Shown: positions 1-9,831, numbered from the stretch's first letter. The stretch: DNA of 64,000 bases from UBA7803 sp034522075 (GCA_034522075.1 JAXHLO010000035.1:124001-188000); one strand, 5' to 3'. Made by a program: numbers and translations. Notes: generated by a model not told the origin, from the letters alone.

Positions 1-1078
1 TCCTGGACGGTACCGTCTACGACGGCGGCGGCGCAGCGCCCTACGTCGCTGACGTAGCCATTCGCGGCGACCGGATTGCCGGCATCGGCGACGACCAGGA
101 CGCCGACGCCGTTGTGACCATCGATGCCACAGACCTCGCCGTGGCCCTGGGCTTCATCAACATGCTGAGCTGGGCCACGGACTCGCTCATCGCCGACGGC
201 CGCAGCCAGAGCGACATTCGCCAGGGGGTGACTCTCGAGGTGTTCGGCGAAGGCCTGTCCTACGGCCCCCTCAACGACACCATGTCGGCTCGTCGCTGAT
301 CTACGCGCCCGCCTTCTACGCCGACACCGACGAACTGATTGCCCTGAATGCGGCAGCAGCAGAGTTCGGCGGCATGTATATCTCCCACATGCGCAGTGAA
401 GGTAACCGGCTGCTGGAATCGGTGGATGAGTTGATCCATATCGCCGAGCAGGCCGGCGTGCCGGCGGAGATCTATCATCTGAAAATGAGCGGGCGTGAGA
501 ACTGGCACAAATTCGACGACGTAGTGGCCCGCATCAACGCCGCACGGGAGCGCGGCACGTCACCGGAGGAGACCGCCATGGACCTGGTGGTCGAAGACGG
601 CAGCCGCGTCCAGGTGGTTTACTTTCTGATGTCCGAGGAAAACGTGCGCAAGCAGGTGGCGCTGTCACGGATGAGCTTCGGCTCCGATGCAGCATCCATG
701 GCCGCCGAGGGCGTCTTCCTGAAGCAGAGCACCCACCCGCGGGCCTACGGCAATTTCGCCCGCCTGCTCGGCAGATACGTCCGCGAGGAAGAAGTGCTGC
801 CGCTGGCCCAGGCCATTCACCAGCTCACCCGCCTGCCGGCTACCAATCTGGGGCTACGCCAGCGCGGCGCTCTGGCGGCGCAGTACTTCGCCGATGTGGT
901 GGTCTTCGACCCGGCGGCCGTGCGCGATCACGCCACCTACGACGAGCCGCACCAGTACGCTGCCGGCGTCGAGCACGTGCTGGTCAACGGCGTCCCGGTG
1001 CTGCGCGACGGCAAACACACCGGCGCCCTGCCCGGCCGCGTCGTCCGTGGCCCGGGCTGGGACGGGTGGAAAGACTGA
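1..1078 (+). pseudogene. N-acyl-D-amino-acid deacylase (D-aminoacylase family), internally deleted and cut by the window edge
   Basis: The family consists of metal-dependent amidohydrolases that remove N-acyl groups from D-amino acids. Two frames are needed to read the remnant. The first, from base 1 to about 285, gives the N-terminal barrel segment (GFINMLSWATDS, then RQGVTLEVFGEG and GPLNDTM). The second, from about 287 to 1078, gives GSSLIYAPAFYADTDELIAL, MYISHMRSEGN and the C-terminal ADVVVFDP...HQYAAGVEHVLVNG. From my memory of the family (about 550 or more residues), roughly 100 residues are missing at the frame switch near 286. A second block is missing in frame near 555, where INAARERG runs straight into TSPEETAMDLV. 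The remaining parts are well conserved, so the deletions are recent or are assembly collapses. The 5' end lies outside the window. Confidence 0.8.
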
Positions 1079-1079
1079 T

Positions 1080-1451
1080 TCAGCGGCTGAACAGCCGATT
1101 GCGGCGAGCGTACTGAATGACCAGAAAAGCCAGAACCAGGGTCAGCACAGCGCACACCGGCTCGAACGCACCGCCGAGCAGCTCCCGGTATTTCTTCGCC
1201 CAGAACAGAGCGAAAAAGCCGTGTGCCGTTACCAGTACCCCGGCCCAGAAGAGCACGTACTTGGCCCAGGCGTGATCGCGAAAGCCGTACCAGCTCAGGT
1301 TGCCGGTGAGCACGGCCAGCGCAGCGATCGCCGTGGGAATGATGAAGTGCCGGCCGATGATGAACGTCTGCAGGACCCCGGCAACAGCCGCCACGGTGAC
1401 CAGCGCAAAGAGCCAGTCGAGCGAGTACTGGAGCGATAATCTAGCGCTCAT
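1080..1451 (-). CDS. Small membrane protein, unknown function
   Basis: This 123-residue protein is mostly hydrophobic, with about four probable membrane helices (roughly residues 12-28, 35-50, 63-82 and 93-112) separated by short polar loops and a basic C-terminus (YARRNRLFSR). The start is ATG at 1451. It sits tail to tail with the D-aminoacylase remnant, its stop immediately after that gene's stop, and 12 bases downstream of the broken flavin monooxygenase on the same strand, so it may be cotranscribed with it. I do not recognise a family or any catalytic motif. The existence of the gene is supported by clean amphipathic/hydrophobic patterning and tight spacing. Confidence 0.6.
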   Translation of the reverse strand: MSARLSLQYSLDWLFALVTVAAVAGVLQTFIIGRHFIIPTAIAALAVLTGNLSWYGFRDHAWAKYVLFWAGVLVTAHGFFALFWAKKYRELLGGAFEPVCAVLTLVLAFLVIQYARRNRLFSR

Positions 1452-1463
1452 GACAGCCTGACA

Positions 1464-2988
1464 TCAGGCGGCCGAAACCGTGGATTCCGCCGCCCGCGGC
1501 GCCTGCTCGGGCGCTGCCTGATGATCTGCCGGATTACTGAAACGCAGCACGCCGTCCTCCAGTGCGCCGTGGCGGATCATCTTCTTGTCCTGGGCGAAAT
1601 CCTGAGTATTCAGCCATGGCGCCCGATCACCCTGTTTGGGAAAACGGTGCATGGCCCGCTGCATATAGCCGGCGGTGAAACCGTCGATCCAGGGACGCGC
1701 CTGCATGCCGCGGTCTTCCTCGCGCAGTTCCGGCGTGCACTGGCGCATGCCGGTAGCCGCCATGTGATTCAGCAGACGGCACACGTATTCCGCGGTCAGA
1801 TCGGCGCGCAAGGTCCACGGACGCGTTGATGTAACCGAAAGTCTGCACCAGATTCGGCACGCCCGAGAACATCATGCCCTTGTAGGAATAGGTCTGTGAG
1901 ATGTCCACCGCGGCGCCGTCCACACTGAGCTGCACGTCGCTCAACACCACCAGTTCGAGACCGGTGGCCGTGACGATGATGTCGGCCTCCAGCTCTTCGC
2001 CGGACGCCAGCCGCAGCCCCTTGTCGGTGAAGCGGTCGATATGGTCGGTGACCACCGAGGCTGTACCCGACTTCAGCGCGGTGAACAGATCCGAGTTCGG
2101 CACCAGACACAGCCGCTGATCCCAGGGGTTGTAACTGGGCGTGAAGTGGGTGTCCACGTCGAAGTCATCGCCGAGCTCCTTGCGCACGCCATTCAACAAC
2201 AGCTTCTTCACTTTCTGCGGTGCCACCCGGGTGCGGTGATAGAAAAAGCGCTGCAGTTGCGTGTTCTTCCAGCGGGTAATGGCATAGGCCCAGTGCTCGG
2301 GCAGGAAGCGGCGCAGGGTATTGGCGATGGCATCGCGGTCTGGCCGCGACACGACATAGGTAGGCGAGCGCTGCACCATGGTGACCCGGGCCCCCTGCTC
2401 GGCCATGGCCGGCACCAGGGTCATGGCCGTGGCACCGCTGCCGATGACGATGACCCGTTTGCCGGCGTAGTGCAGGTCCTCGGGCCAGAACTGCGGATGT
2501 ACGATGGTTCCCTGGAACTCGTCCATGCCGGCGAACTCGGGCAGATGGCCCTGCCGATAGCTGTAGTAGCCGCCGCACATGAACAGGAAATTGCAGGTGA
2601 AGGTGACCGGCTCGGCCTGCTCGCCGCGCTCGGCTTCCACCTGCCAGCAGGCCTCGTCACTGTTCCAGTGCGCCGCCTTGACCAGGTGATGGAAGCGGAT
2701 GTGCTCGCGAATGCCGTACTCGTCGGCCGTCTCGTTGACGTAGCGGCGGATGGACGGCCCGTCGGCGATCGCCTTGGCCTCGCGCCAGGGCTTGAAGCGG
2801 TAGCCGAGGGTGTGCATGTCGCTGTCCGAACGGATGCCGGGATAGCGGAACAGATCCCAGGTACCGCCGATGGCGTCCCGACCCTCGAGAATGGTGAACG
2901 TTCTGTCCGGACAGCGCTGCCGCAGGTGGCAGGCGGCCCCGATGCCGGACAACCCGGCGCCGACGATGACGACGTCGTAATGACTCAT
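1464..2988 (-). pseudogene. Flavin-containing/Baeyer-Villiger-type monooxygenase, frameshifted
   Basis: This gene encodes an FAD- and NADPH-dependent monooxygenase of the CzcO/BVMO group. It has an FAD-binding GAGLSG at residues 10-15, a second dinucleotide fold VIGSGA at about 181-186, and the BVMO fingerprint FQGTIVHPQFWP (pattern FxGxxxHxxxW) at 158-169. The reading frame breaks near base 1817. The main frame runs on into basic, low-complexity sequence, while the true C-terminus (LRADLTAEYVCRLLNHMA onward) continues in another frame and stops at 1464. Removing one C from the plus-strand CCACGG near 1817 restores INASWTLRADLT, so a single-base insertion explains it. It is divergent from the GntR gene and shares its operator region. 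The substrate cannot be told from sequence. Confidence 0.85.
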
Positions 2989-3148
2989 GAATTCTCCCGC
3001 GGAAAACTTGCGTAGCAGATGATCCAGCGATCGTCCGGCACAGCGAAACCCGACGGCAAACCGGGAACCCGGCCACAGATTGCGACTCTATGCGTTACCA
3101 CAAGTAACATTCTACTGGACTTTTGCAGCCCGGCCACTACACTGCACC

Positions 3149-3180
3149 GACCAATATGGTCAGACCATCTTGGTCCGATC
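3149..3180. promoter_or_regulatory. Overlapping palindromic GntR/FadR-type operator
   Basis: Two perfect inverted repeats overlap here: GACCA-ATA-TGGTC (3149-3161) and ATGGTC-A-GACCAT (3156-3168). A further TTGGTCCGATC half-site follows (3170-3180). The TGGTNNGACCA core is the kind of site bound by FadR-subfamily GntR regulators such as PdhR (known family behaviour). It lies 20-50 bases upstream of the GntR start at 3200 and about 160 bases upstream of the divergent monooxygenase. Autoregulation of the GntR-RND operon and control of the monooxygenase are inferences. Confidence 0.7.
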
Positions 3181-3199
3181 ATGCCAGGAAACCACTCCG

Positions 3200-3946
3200 A
3201 TGACCACCCGCAAACATGAAGAGATCGCCGCCAGCCTGACCCGCGATATTCTCGTCGGCCAGTATCGCTGCGGCGAACGGCTGCCCTCGGAGCGCGACCT
3301 GGCGGGACGCTTCGAGGCCAACCGCGGCGCGGTGCGCGAGGCCATGAAGAAACTCGAGCAGCTCGGCCTGGCCACCGTTCAGCCGGGCGGCGCGCGGGTG
3401 CAGCCGCTGCACGAAGCCAGCCTCGACGTCATCGGCCATATGCTGGCCCTGGGAGAAGTGCCCGACGAAGACCTGGTGGATCAGATTCTGCAGGTCATGA
3501 ATGGCCTGGTGCGTCTGGCCGCGGAGTCTGCCGTGCAGCGGGCCAGCGACGCCGAGATCGCCGGGATTCGTGACCGGCTGCAGCCGCTGCTGCAGACCGA
3601 CCCCGACCATGACTGCCATGCCCTGGCGCGTTTCGAACTCATGAGCGCCATCATGGAGGCCAGCGGCAATCTGGTCTGCCGCCTCATCGCCCGCAGTCTG
3701 CTCGAGCAGTTCGCGCCGCGCATGGTACCCCTGGAAGGCCATGTGGTCCTCGACTACGACGCTCACCGGGAGTATGCCGCACGCCTCGACCGGGCCCTTG
3801 CGGAACGTGACGTCGGCGCACTGCGGGAAACCTTTGACGCCATGTCCAGACTGAACCGCGAATCGGCCCGCCGCGCCTTCGCGGCCGTCCGTGCGACCGG
3901 GGCTGCGGGTGCGGCGCCGACCAGCAAACCTGGCAGCACGTCATGA
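3200..3946 (+). CDS. GntR-family transcriptional regulator (FadR/FCD subfamily)
   Basis: A DNA-binding repressor or activator of 248 residues. The N-terminal winged helix is typical of GntR: a GERLPSERDLAGRF stretch at about residues 25-38, followed by the recognition segment ANRGAVREAMKKLEQLGL. The C-terminal two-thirds is an all-helical FCD-type ligand domain with acidic/histidine residues that usually bind a metal and a carboxylate ligand. I chose ATG 3200 because an in-frame ATG at 3080 would place the operator inside the gene and add non-family sequence. The stop overlaps the next gene's start (ATGA at 3943-3946), so it is translationally coupled to the RND adaptor. It probably senses a small acid and controls the downstream efflux genes. 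Confidence 0.9.
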   Translation: MTTRKHEEIAASLTRDILVGQYRCGERLPSERDLAGRFEANRGAVREAMKKLEQLGLATVQPGGARVQPLHEASLDVIGHMLALGEVPDEDLVDQILQVMNGLVRLAAESAVQRASDAEIAGIRDRLQPLLQTDPDHDCHALARFELMSAIMEASGNLVCRLIARSLLEQFAPRMVPLEGHVVLDYDAHREYAARLDRALAERDVGALRETFDAMSRLNRESARRAFAAVRATGAAGAAPTSKPGSTS

Positions 3947-5097
3947 TCCGCAAGTTCATTACGCCGCTGCTGATTCTGCTGGCCTGCGCCTTCGGCGCGG
4001 TGACCCTGCTCGCCACCAGCCCTGAACTCACGCCGAGTATTCCAGAGCCGGTGCCCGCTTCGGTGCGCGTGCTGGAGGTTCAGCCGCAAGCTGTGCAGCT
4101 CAGCGTCCACTCCCAGGGCACCGTAACCCCGAATACGGAAACCGAGCTCATTCCCGAAGTCTCCGGCCGCGTGAGCTGGATTTCGCCGTCGCTCGTCAAT
4201 GGCGGCACCTTCGAACCGGGTCAGATCCTGCTGCGCCTGGAAGACCAGGACTACCGCTCGTCCCTGGCACGCGCCGCAGCGGTCCTCGCCAGGGCCGAAG
4301 CCGAGGCCGAGCACGCCCGCTTCGAATTTCAGCGCCTGGAAAGCCTGGAAGCCAGAGACCTGGTCAGCCAGTCCGTGCTGGAAAACGCCCTGCGCGGTTA
4401 CCGGGTAGCCGACGCGGCGCTGGCGGAAGCCCGGGCCGGCCACGCCCAGGCCCAGCGCGACCTGCAGCGCACCGAACTCAAGGCCCCGTTCGCCGGGTTG
4501 GTGAGACGTGAATCGGTGGACATCGGCCAGTTCGTCAGCCGCGGCAACGCGGTCGCTACGCTGTACGCCAGTGCAGATGCGGAAGTACGCCTGCCCATCG
4601 CCGACCGTCAGCTCGCCTATCTCAATCTGCCGCTCGGCATTCGCGGCGAACTGCCGCCGCACCTGCAGCCCGCAGTTACCCTGTCTGCCGAGTTCGCCGG
4701 CCAGCAGCTCACCTGGCGCGGGCGCATCGTGCGCACGGAAGCGCAGATCGACACCATGAGCCGCATGGTTCACGTGGTGGCGCGCATCGACAATGACCAG
4801 CAGCACTCGCCTCTTTCCGTTGGCTTGTTTGTCAACGCCGAAATCGAGGGACTGCTGGCCGAGGATGTGATCGTGCTGCCGCGCTCGGCGCTGCGCGAAG
4901 GCAACCGCGTGCTGGTCGTGGATACCGAAGACCGGCTGCGTTACCGGCAGATCAATGCGTTGCGTCTCTATCAGGACGAGGTACTCATCGATGGCGGGCT
5001 CTCCGCCGGCGAGCGTGTCTGCATCTCGCCCATCCAGACCGCGGTGGAAGGCATGCCGGTAGAACCGGTCAGCGCCGCCGACGCCGCTACCGGCTGA
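3943..5097 (+). CDS. RND efflux periplasmic adaptor (HlyD/AcrA-like membrane fusion protein)
   Basis: This 384-residue adaptor would link an inner-membrane RND pump to an outer-membrane channel. An N-terminal hydrophobic anchor (about residues 4-24) is followed by a beta-barrel/lipoyl half (VSGRVSWISPSLVNGGTFEPGQ, VSWIS-region residues about 72-92), a coiled-coil hairpin rich in Ala/Glu/Arg (about 105-165), the second lipoyl half (LKAPFAGLVRRESVDIGQFV) and a C-terminal barrel. It overlaps the GntR gene by four bases and lies four bases before the pump gene, so the three form one operon. No TolC-type outer-membrane gene is present nearby, so the pump must borrow one from elsewhere in the genome. 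Confidence 0.92.
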   Translation: MIRKFITPLLILLACAFGAVTLLATSPELTPSIPEPVPASVRVLEVQPQAVQLSVHSQGTVTPNTETELIPEVSGRVSWISPSLVNGGTFEPGQILLRLEDQDYRSSLARAAAVLARAEAEAEHARFEFQRLESLEARDLVSQSVLENALRGYRVADAALAEARAGHAQAQRDLQRTELKAPFAGLVRRESVDIGQFVSRGNAVATLYASADAEVRLPIADRQLAYLNLPLGIRGELPPHLQPAVTLSAEFAGQQLTWRGRIVRTEAQIDTMSRMVHVVARIDNDQQHSPLSVGLFVNAEIEGLLAEDVIVLPRSALREGNRVLVVDTEDRLRYRQINALRLYQDEVLIDGGLSAGERVCISPIQTAVEGMPVEPVSAADAATG

Positions 5098-5101
5098 GCT
5101 C

Positions 5102-8100
5102 ATGTATCGCGCCATTACCTGGTTCACCCGCAATCCGGTGGCCGCCAACCTTCTGATGGCCGTGCTGCTGGTGGGCGGCACCCTGGCCCTGTTCACCGTA
5201 CATCAGGAAGAATTTCCCAACATCAACACCCAGATGGTGAGCATCACCGTCCCCTATCTGGGTGCCGCCCCGGAAGAGTCGGAACTGGGTGTGTGTCTGC
5301 GCATCGAGGAAGCCATCGACGGCGTAGAGGGTATCGACAGGATTCATTCCACGGCGGCCGAGGGGGCCTGCAACGTGCTCGCCGAGCTCGACCTGGAAGC
5401 AGACGCCAACGAGGCCCTGAACGAAATCAAGAGCCGCGTGGACGGCATCAACAGCTTTCCGGCGGAAACCGAAAAACCCATCGTCTCGAAGATGGTGATC
5501 ACCCGCGGGGTGGCGCAGATTGCCATCTCCGGTGATGCCGACGAGCGCACCCTGAAGGAAGTGGGCAAGGACGTCCGCGACGACATCGCCGCGCTGGACG
5601 GCATTTCCCAGGTGTCGCTGACCTATGTGCGTCCCTATGAGATTGCGCTGGAAGTCTCGGAGCAGATGCTGCGCCGCTACGCGCTGACCCTGGAAGACGT
5701 GGCCCGGGCCGTGCGCAACGCCTCCCTGGACATGCCGGGCGGCACGCTGCGCACCGAAGGAGGCGAGATTCTCATCCGCACCCAGGGCCAGGCCTACTGG
5801 GGACGAGAGTTCGAAGACATCGTCGTTCTGACCCGCGGCGACGGCACCAGGGTGACCTTGCATGAACTCGCCGTCATTCGCGACGGCTTCGAAGAAGGCG
5901 ATCTGCGCGCCCGCTTCAACGGCCAACCCGCGGTGGTGGTCAAGGTATTCCAGGTGGGCAAGGAAAACACCCTGGCCATGGCCGAGGACGTACGCCGTTA
6001 TGTGGCGGAATACCGGCGGCTGCTGCCGCCGGGTCTCGACCTCACGGTCTGGACGGACGAATCACGCCAGCTCAAGGAACGCCTGGATACGCTCACCAAC
6101 ACAGCCATGTCGGGACTCCTGCTGGTGGTGATCATCCTGGCGCTGTTTCTCCGCTTCCGCCTGGCCATGTGGGTGGCCGCCGGTATCCCCATTGCTCTGC
6201 TGGGCACCATCGCCGTGTTCCCCTACGCGGACATCTCCATCAGCACTATTACGGTCATGGCCTTCATTCTGGTGCTCGGCATTCTCGTCGATGACGCTAT
6301 CGTGGTGGGCGAACGGGTCCATGCCCACGAGCAGATGGGCAAAGATCCGGTGCAGGCGGCCATCGACGGCACCTGGGAAGTATCCATACCGGTGATCTTC
6401 GGTGTACTCACGACCATGGCTGCATTTCTGCCGCTCATCATCGTACCGGGGCGCATGGCCGACTTCTTCGCTGTCATCGGCTACGTGGTCATCATCGCCC
6501 TGGTGTTCAGCATCATCGAGTCGCAGTGGATCCTGCCCAGCCACCTGGCCCATCGCAACCGCGACGAGCCGAGCCACCGCCTGTCGCGCTACTGGAACCG
6601 CATGCAGAGCCGGCTGTCCGGCGGCCTGGAAGACGTGGCCAGCCGCTATTATCAGCCGCTGCTGAATCACGCCGTGGCCTGGCGCTACGCTACCGCCGCC
6701 ACCGGTGTCGGCGTGCTGCTGCTGGCGGTGGCGTTGATCGCCAGCGGCCGGATCGTCTTCGGTTTCTTTCCGGCCGTGGAGGGCGACCGGATCTACGCGC
6801 AGCTCGAGATGCCGGAGGGCACTTCCGTAAACGTAACCGCGCGCGCTGCCGGACGTGTCGAGACGGCGGCCGACACGCTGCGCAACGAGCTCGATGCCCG
6901 GGTGCAGCCCGCTACGGGTTCGGTCATCGTCAACATGCTGTCGAGCATCGGCGCCCGCGTGGACCGTGATGGCCCGGGGCGCCCCGATACCACCGGCCGC
7001 AGCCACTTCGCCGAAGTGGTGATCGAGCTGGTGCCGCTGGATCAACGCGATGATCTTTCCGCCAAAGTTATCGCCCAGCGCTGGCGGGAGCTGAGCGGCA
7101 ATATCCCCGATGCCGTCAAGCTCACATTCAATGCCGATGCCTTCTCTGCCGGCGAACCCATCAACTACCAGCTTTCCGGCAAGGACGTCGACCGCTTGCG
7201 CGAAGCGGCCGCGACCCTGCGCGCCGAGCTCGGCCGCTACGACGGCGTCTTCGACATAGCCGACTCCTTCCGCGCCGGCAAACAGGAGATCAAACTGTCG
7301 ATGCTGCCCGAGGCGCGCAATCTGGGTTTGACACTGAACGACCTGGCCCGTCAGGTGCGCAATGCCTTCTACGGCGTGGAAGCACAGCGCATACAGCGCG
7401 GCCAGGACGAGGTGCGGGTCATGGTGCGTTTCCCCGAGCAGGAGCGCACGTCCATCGGTAACCTGGAGGACATGTACATCCGCACGCCGGACGGCTCGGA
7501 AGTGCCCTTCTACAGTGTCGCCACGTTCGACATCGGCCGCGGCTTTTCCAGCATCCGCCGGGTGGACGGCCGCCGCGTGGTGAACGTGACCGCCGACGTT
7601 GACCGTGCTCAGGTGAGCCCGGAAGAGATCAACGCCAGCATTCAGCGGCAGGTACTGCCGGCATTGATGGAGCAGTACCGCGGTATCGACATCAGCCTTT
7701 CCGGCGAGCAGGAAGAGCGTACCAAGGCCATGACTGGTCTCGCCTATGCGGCCCTGCTGGCACTGGTCATCATCTATGCGCTGCTGGCCATTCCGCTGCG
7801 CTCCTACGTGCAGCCGCTGGTGATCATGAGCGTCATTCCATTCGGTGCGGTGGGCGCCATCGTCGGCCATTGGATCATGGGCGAACTGCTGGTGTTCTTC
7901 TCGGCGCTCGGTATCGTCGCCCTGTCCGGCGTCGTGGTGAACTCGAGCCTCGTACTGGTGGACTACATCAACCGGCAGCGGCGCAACGGCATGGACATTC
8001 ACCAAGCCGTGCTGAATGCCGGCGTCGTGCGCTTCCGCCCCATACTGCTCACGTCGGTGACCACGTTCGTCGGTCTGGTACCTCTCATGGCGACAGCCAC

Positions 8101-8266
8101 GCCGGCTACGGCGTTCGTCATTCCCATGGCCGTGTCGCTGGCTTTCGGCGTGCTGTTCGCTACGTTCATCACACTGTTTCTGGTACCGTCTCTGTACACT
8201 ATTGCCGAGGACCTGTTCGGCTGGGACGCAGTCGCTCAGGGTATGGTCCAACCCGGCGAGGCCTGA
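5102..8266 (+). CDS. RND family efflux pump permease (AcrB/HAE1-like)
   Basis: At 1054 residues this is full length for a proton-driven RND exporter. It begins with the usual first helix (WFTRNPVAANLLMAVLL) and has two large periplasmic loops. The TM4 proton-relay motif is GILVDDAIVVGE at about residues 396-407, with both aspartates retained. A second membrane bundle follows from about residue 860 (PLVIMSVIPFGAVGAIVGHW and GIVALSGVVVNSSLVLVDYI). It lies in an operon behind its adaptor and a GntR regulator, and 26 bases ahead of a GGDEF gene. The substrate is unknown. The adjacent oxygenase genes make export of hydrophobic compounds or their oxidation products a reasonable guess. Confidence 0.95.
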   Translation: MYRAITWFTRNPVAANLLMAVLLVGGTLALFTVHQEEFPNINTQMVSITVPYLGAAPEESELGVCLRIEEAIDGVEGIDRIHSTAAEGACNVLAELDLEADANEALNEIKSRVDGINSFPAETEKPIVSKMVITRGVAQIAISGDADERTLKEVGKDVRDDIAALDGISQVSLTYVRPYEIALEVSEQMLRRYALTLEDVARAVRNASLDMPGGTLRTEGGEILIRTQGQAYWGREFEDIVVLTRGDGTRVTLHELAVIRDGFEEGDLRARFNGQPAVVVKVFQVGKENTLAMAEDVRRYVAEYRRLLPPGLDLTVWTDESRQLKERLDTLTNTAMSGLLLVVIILALFLRFRLAMWVAAGIPIALLGTIAVFPYADISISTITVMAFILVLGILVDDAIVVGERVHAHEQMGKDPVQAAIDGTWEVSIPVIFGVLTTMAAFLPLIIVPGRMADFFAVIGYVVIIALVFSIIESQWILPSHLAHRNRDEPSHRLSRYWNRMQSRLSGGLEDVASRYYQPLLNHAVAWRYATAATGVGVLLLAVALIASGRIVFGFFPAVEGDRIYAQLEMPEGTSVNVTARAAGRVETAADTLRNELDARVQPATGSVIVNMLSSIGARVDRDGPGRPDTTGRSHFAEVVIELVPLDQRDDLSAKVIAQRWRELSGNIPDAVKLTFNADAFSAGEPINYQLSGKDVDRLREAAATLRAELGRYDGVFDIADSFRAGKQEIKLSMLPEARNLGLTLNDLARQVRNAFYGVEAQRIQRGQDEVRVMVRFPEQERTSIGNLEDMYIRTPDGSEVPFYSVATFDIGRGFSSIRRVDGRRVVNVTADVDRAQVSPEEINASIQRQVLPALMEQYRGIDISLSGEQEERTKAMTGLAYAALLALVIIYALLAIPLRSYVQPLVIMSVIPFGAVGAIVGHWIMGELLVFFSALGIVALSGVVVNSSLVLVDYINRQRRNGMDIHQAVLNAGVVRFRPILLTSVTTFVGLVPLMATATPATAFVIPMAVSLAFGVLFATFITLFLVPSLYTIAEDLFGWDAVAQGMVQPGEA

Positions 8267-8292
8267 TCGGTACGCCACCACCTGAACCAGCC

Positions 8293-9831
8293 ATGCTGCA
8301 GATTACTTACTGGTCGTTGCCGTCTCTGGCAGCCATGACGCTGGCGGCGCTGACATGGCACAGCATGCCGCGCAGCCGCAGCGTGCCCGGGGCCGCTTCT
8401 CTGCGGGCTCTGTGCGCCTGTGTGATCCTGTGGTCGCTGGGTCAGTTTCTCGGCACGCTCACCACCGACTTGAACCTGAAGGTGCTGGCCTCGAAGCTGC
8501 AGTATCCGGCCATTACGCTCCTGCCGGTGACCTGGCTGTCGTTCTCTCTGAGCTATGCACGGCAATGGAGCGCGCTGGGGAAACCTCTGCTGGCTGCGTT
8601 GCTGGTGCTTCCCGCGGTCACCATCGCGCTCGCATGGAGCAACGAACTGCATCACTGGCTGTGGACCGACGTTGCCCTGCATCAGACTGCCGGATTCGTC
8701 GGCCTGGCCATCGAGTATGGGCCCTGGTTTCAGGTCTACAGCGTTTTCGCGTATGCCCTGATCGCCGCCGGGACGGTAATTCTCGTCTATGAGCTGTCTT
8801 CTTCCGCCCGGCACCGACGGGCCCTCGTCGCCGTAATCCTGGTGCCGCTCATCATCGCGGCGCTGAACATCGTTCACCTGGGCGACTGGAACCCGCTGCC
8901 CTTCATCGACCCCACCCCGCTAGGCTTCGCCATCGGCAGTATCCTGCTCTACCGGGGGGTTCTGCACAGCGGACTGCTCAAACTCTCGCCCGTCCTGCAC
9001 CGCCAGGTCATCGAACAGCTTGCCGACGGCGTGGTCGTGGTCGACGGTGAAGGGCGCATCGTCGACGCTAATCGGGCAGCACAAAATATCCTGCTGCCCG
9101 GAGACGGGTCGATCATCGGCCAGCCCATCGATGAGCTGGTGCCAAGCAATGAACTGCGTGCCTTGCACGATTCCAGCACCCACAACATTGAAACCACATT
9201 GCACGATCAGTCCTATCACGTCCGGGCAAGCCGTCTGCAGACCGCTCCCGGCGAAGCCACGGCCATCGTGTTCCGCGATATCAGTGAACGCCTCGAGGCC
9301 GAGCAGGCGCTGCAACAGGCAACCCGGGAAATGGAGCGGCTGGCTTATACCGACCCGCTCACCGGGTTGCCCAATCGCCGCGCCTTCATCCAGCGTCTGC
9401 AGGAAGAATGCGACCGGATCCGCCGCCACGGCGGTGATCTGAGCGCGATCCTGCTGGATCTCGATCTGTTCAAGAACGTCAATGACACCTACGGCCACGA
9501 CGCCGGCGACCGGGTACTCGAATCCGTAGCCGGGCGTATCAAGGCGAACAGCCGCGCCTGCGATCTGGCGGCGCGGCTGGGCGGCGAGGAATTCGCCCTG
9601 CTGCTGCCGGGGTCGACACTGAATGAGGCCAGGCGCGTTGCCGAACGGCTGCGGGCGACCATCGCGGCCCATGACGAATCCAGTGAGCCAGATTTACCCT
9701 GTCAGGTCACCGCCAGCATCGGCATCGCCCACGTCGGCAATGCTGCCGCGGACTGGCGCGACCTGCTGAAACGGGGCGACCTGGCGCTCTACCAGGCGAA
9801 GGAATCCGGCCGCAACCAGGTCTGCGGTTAA
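8293..9831 (+). CDS. Membrane PAS-GGDEF diguanylate cyclase
   Basis: Start ATG 8293 gives a 512-residue protein. The first 215 or so residues hold about seven membrane helices resembling the histidine-kinase-associated 7TM sensor domain. A PAS domain follows (QLADGVVVVDGEGRIVDANR onward, about 240-345) and then a GGDEF domain. The active-site motif GGEEF is at residues 430-434. A product-inhibition I-site RACD sits exactly five residues before it, so this should be an active, feedback-controlled cyclic-di-GMP synthase. The FKNVNDTYGHDAGD motif is intact. It is 26 bases downstream of the RND pump on the same strand, suggesting that efflux and cyclic-di-GMP signalling are co-expressed. Confidence 0.92.
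   Translation: MLQITYWSLPSLAAMTLAALTWHSMPRSRSVPGAASLRALCACVILWSLGQFLGTLTTDLNLKVLASKLQYPAITLLPVTWLSFSLSYARQWSALGKPLLAALLVLPAVTIALAWSNELHHWLWTDVALHQTAGFVGLAIEYGPWFQVYSVFAYALIAAGTVILVYELSSSARHRRALVAVILVPLIIAALNIVHLGDWNPLPFIDPTPLGFAIGSILLYRGVLHSGLLKLSPVLHRQVIEQLADGVVVVDGEGRIVDANRAAQNILLPGDGSIIGQPIDELVPSNELRALHDSSTHNIETTLHDQSYHVRASRLQTAPGEATAIVFRDISERLEAEQALQQATREMERLAYTDPLTGLPNRRAFIQRLQEECDRIRRHGGDLSAILLDLDLFKNVNDTYGHDAGDRVLESVAGRIKANSRACDLAARLGGEEFALLLPGSTLNEARRVAERLRATIAAHDESSEPDLPCQVTASIGIAHVGNAAADWRDLLKRGDLALYQAKESGRNQVCG

Noticed and set aside
1080..1439. Continuation of a plus-strand frame past the D-aminoacylase stop
   Set aside because: Its translation is low-complexity and it lies opposite a well-patterned membrane protein.
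6062..8281. Open frame of 739 codons on the minus strand across the RND pump
   Set aside because: It is fully antisense to a pump with clear motifs, is rich in His/Gln/Asp/Gly as expected for mirror frames of GC-rich genes, and has no recognisable domain.
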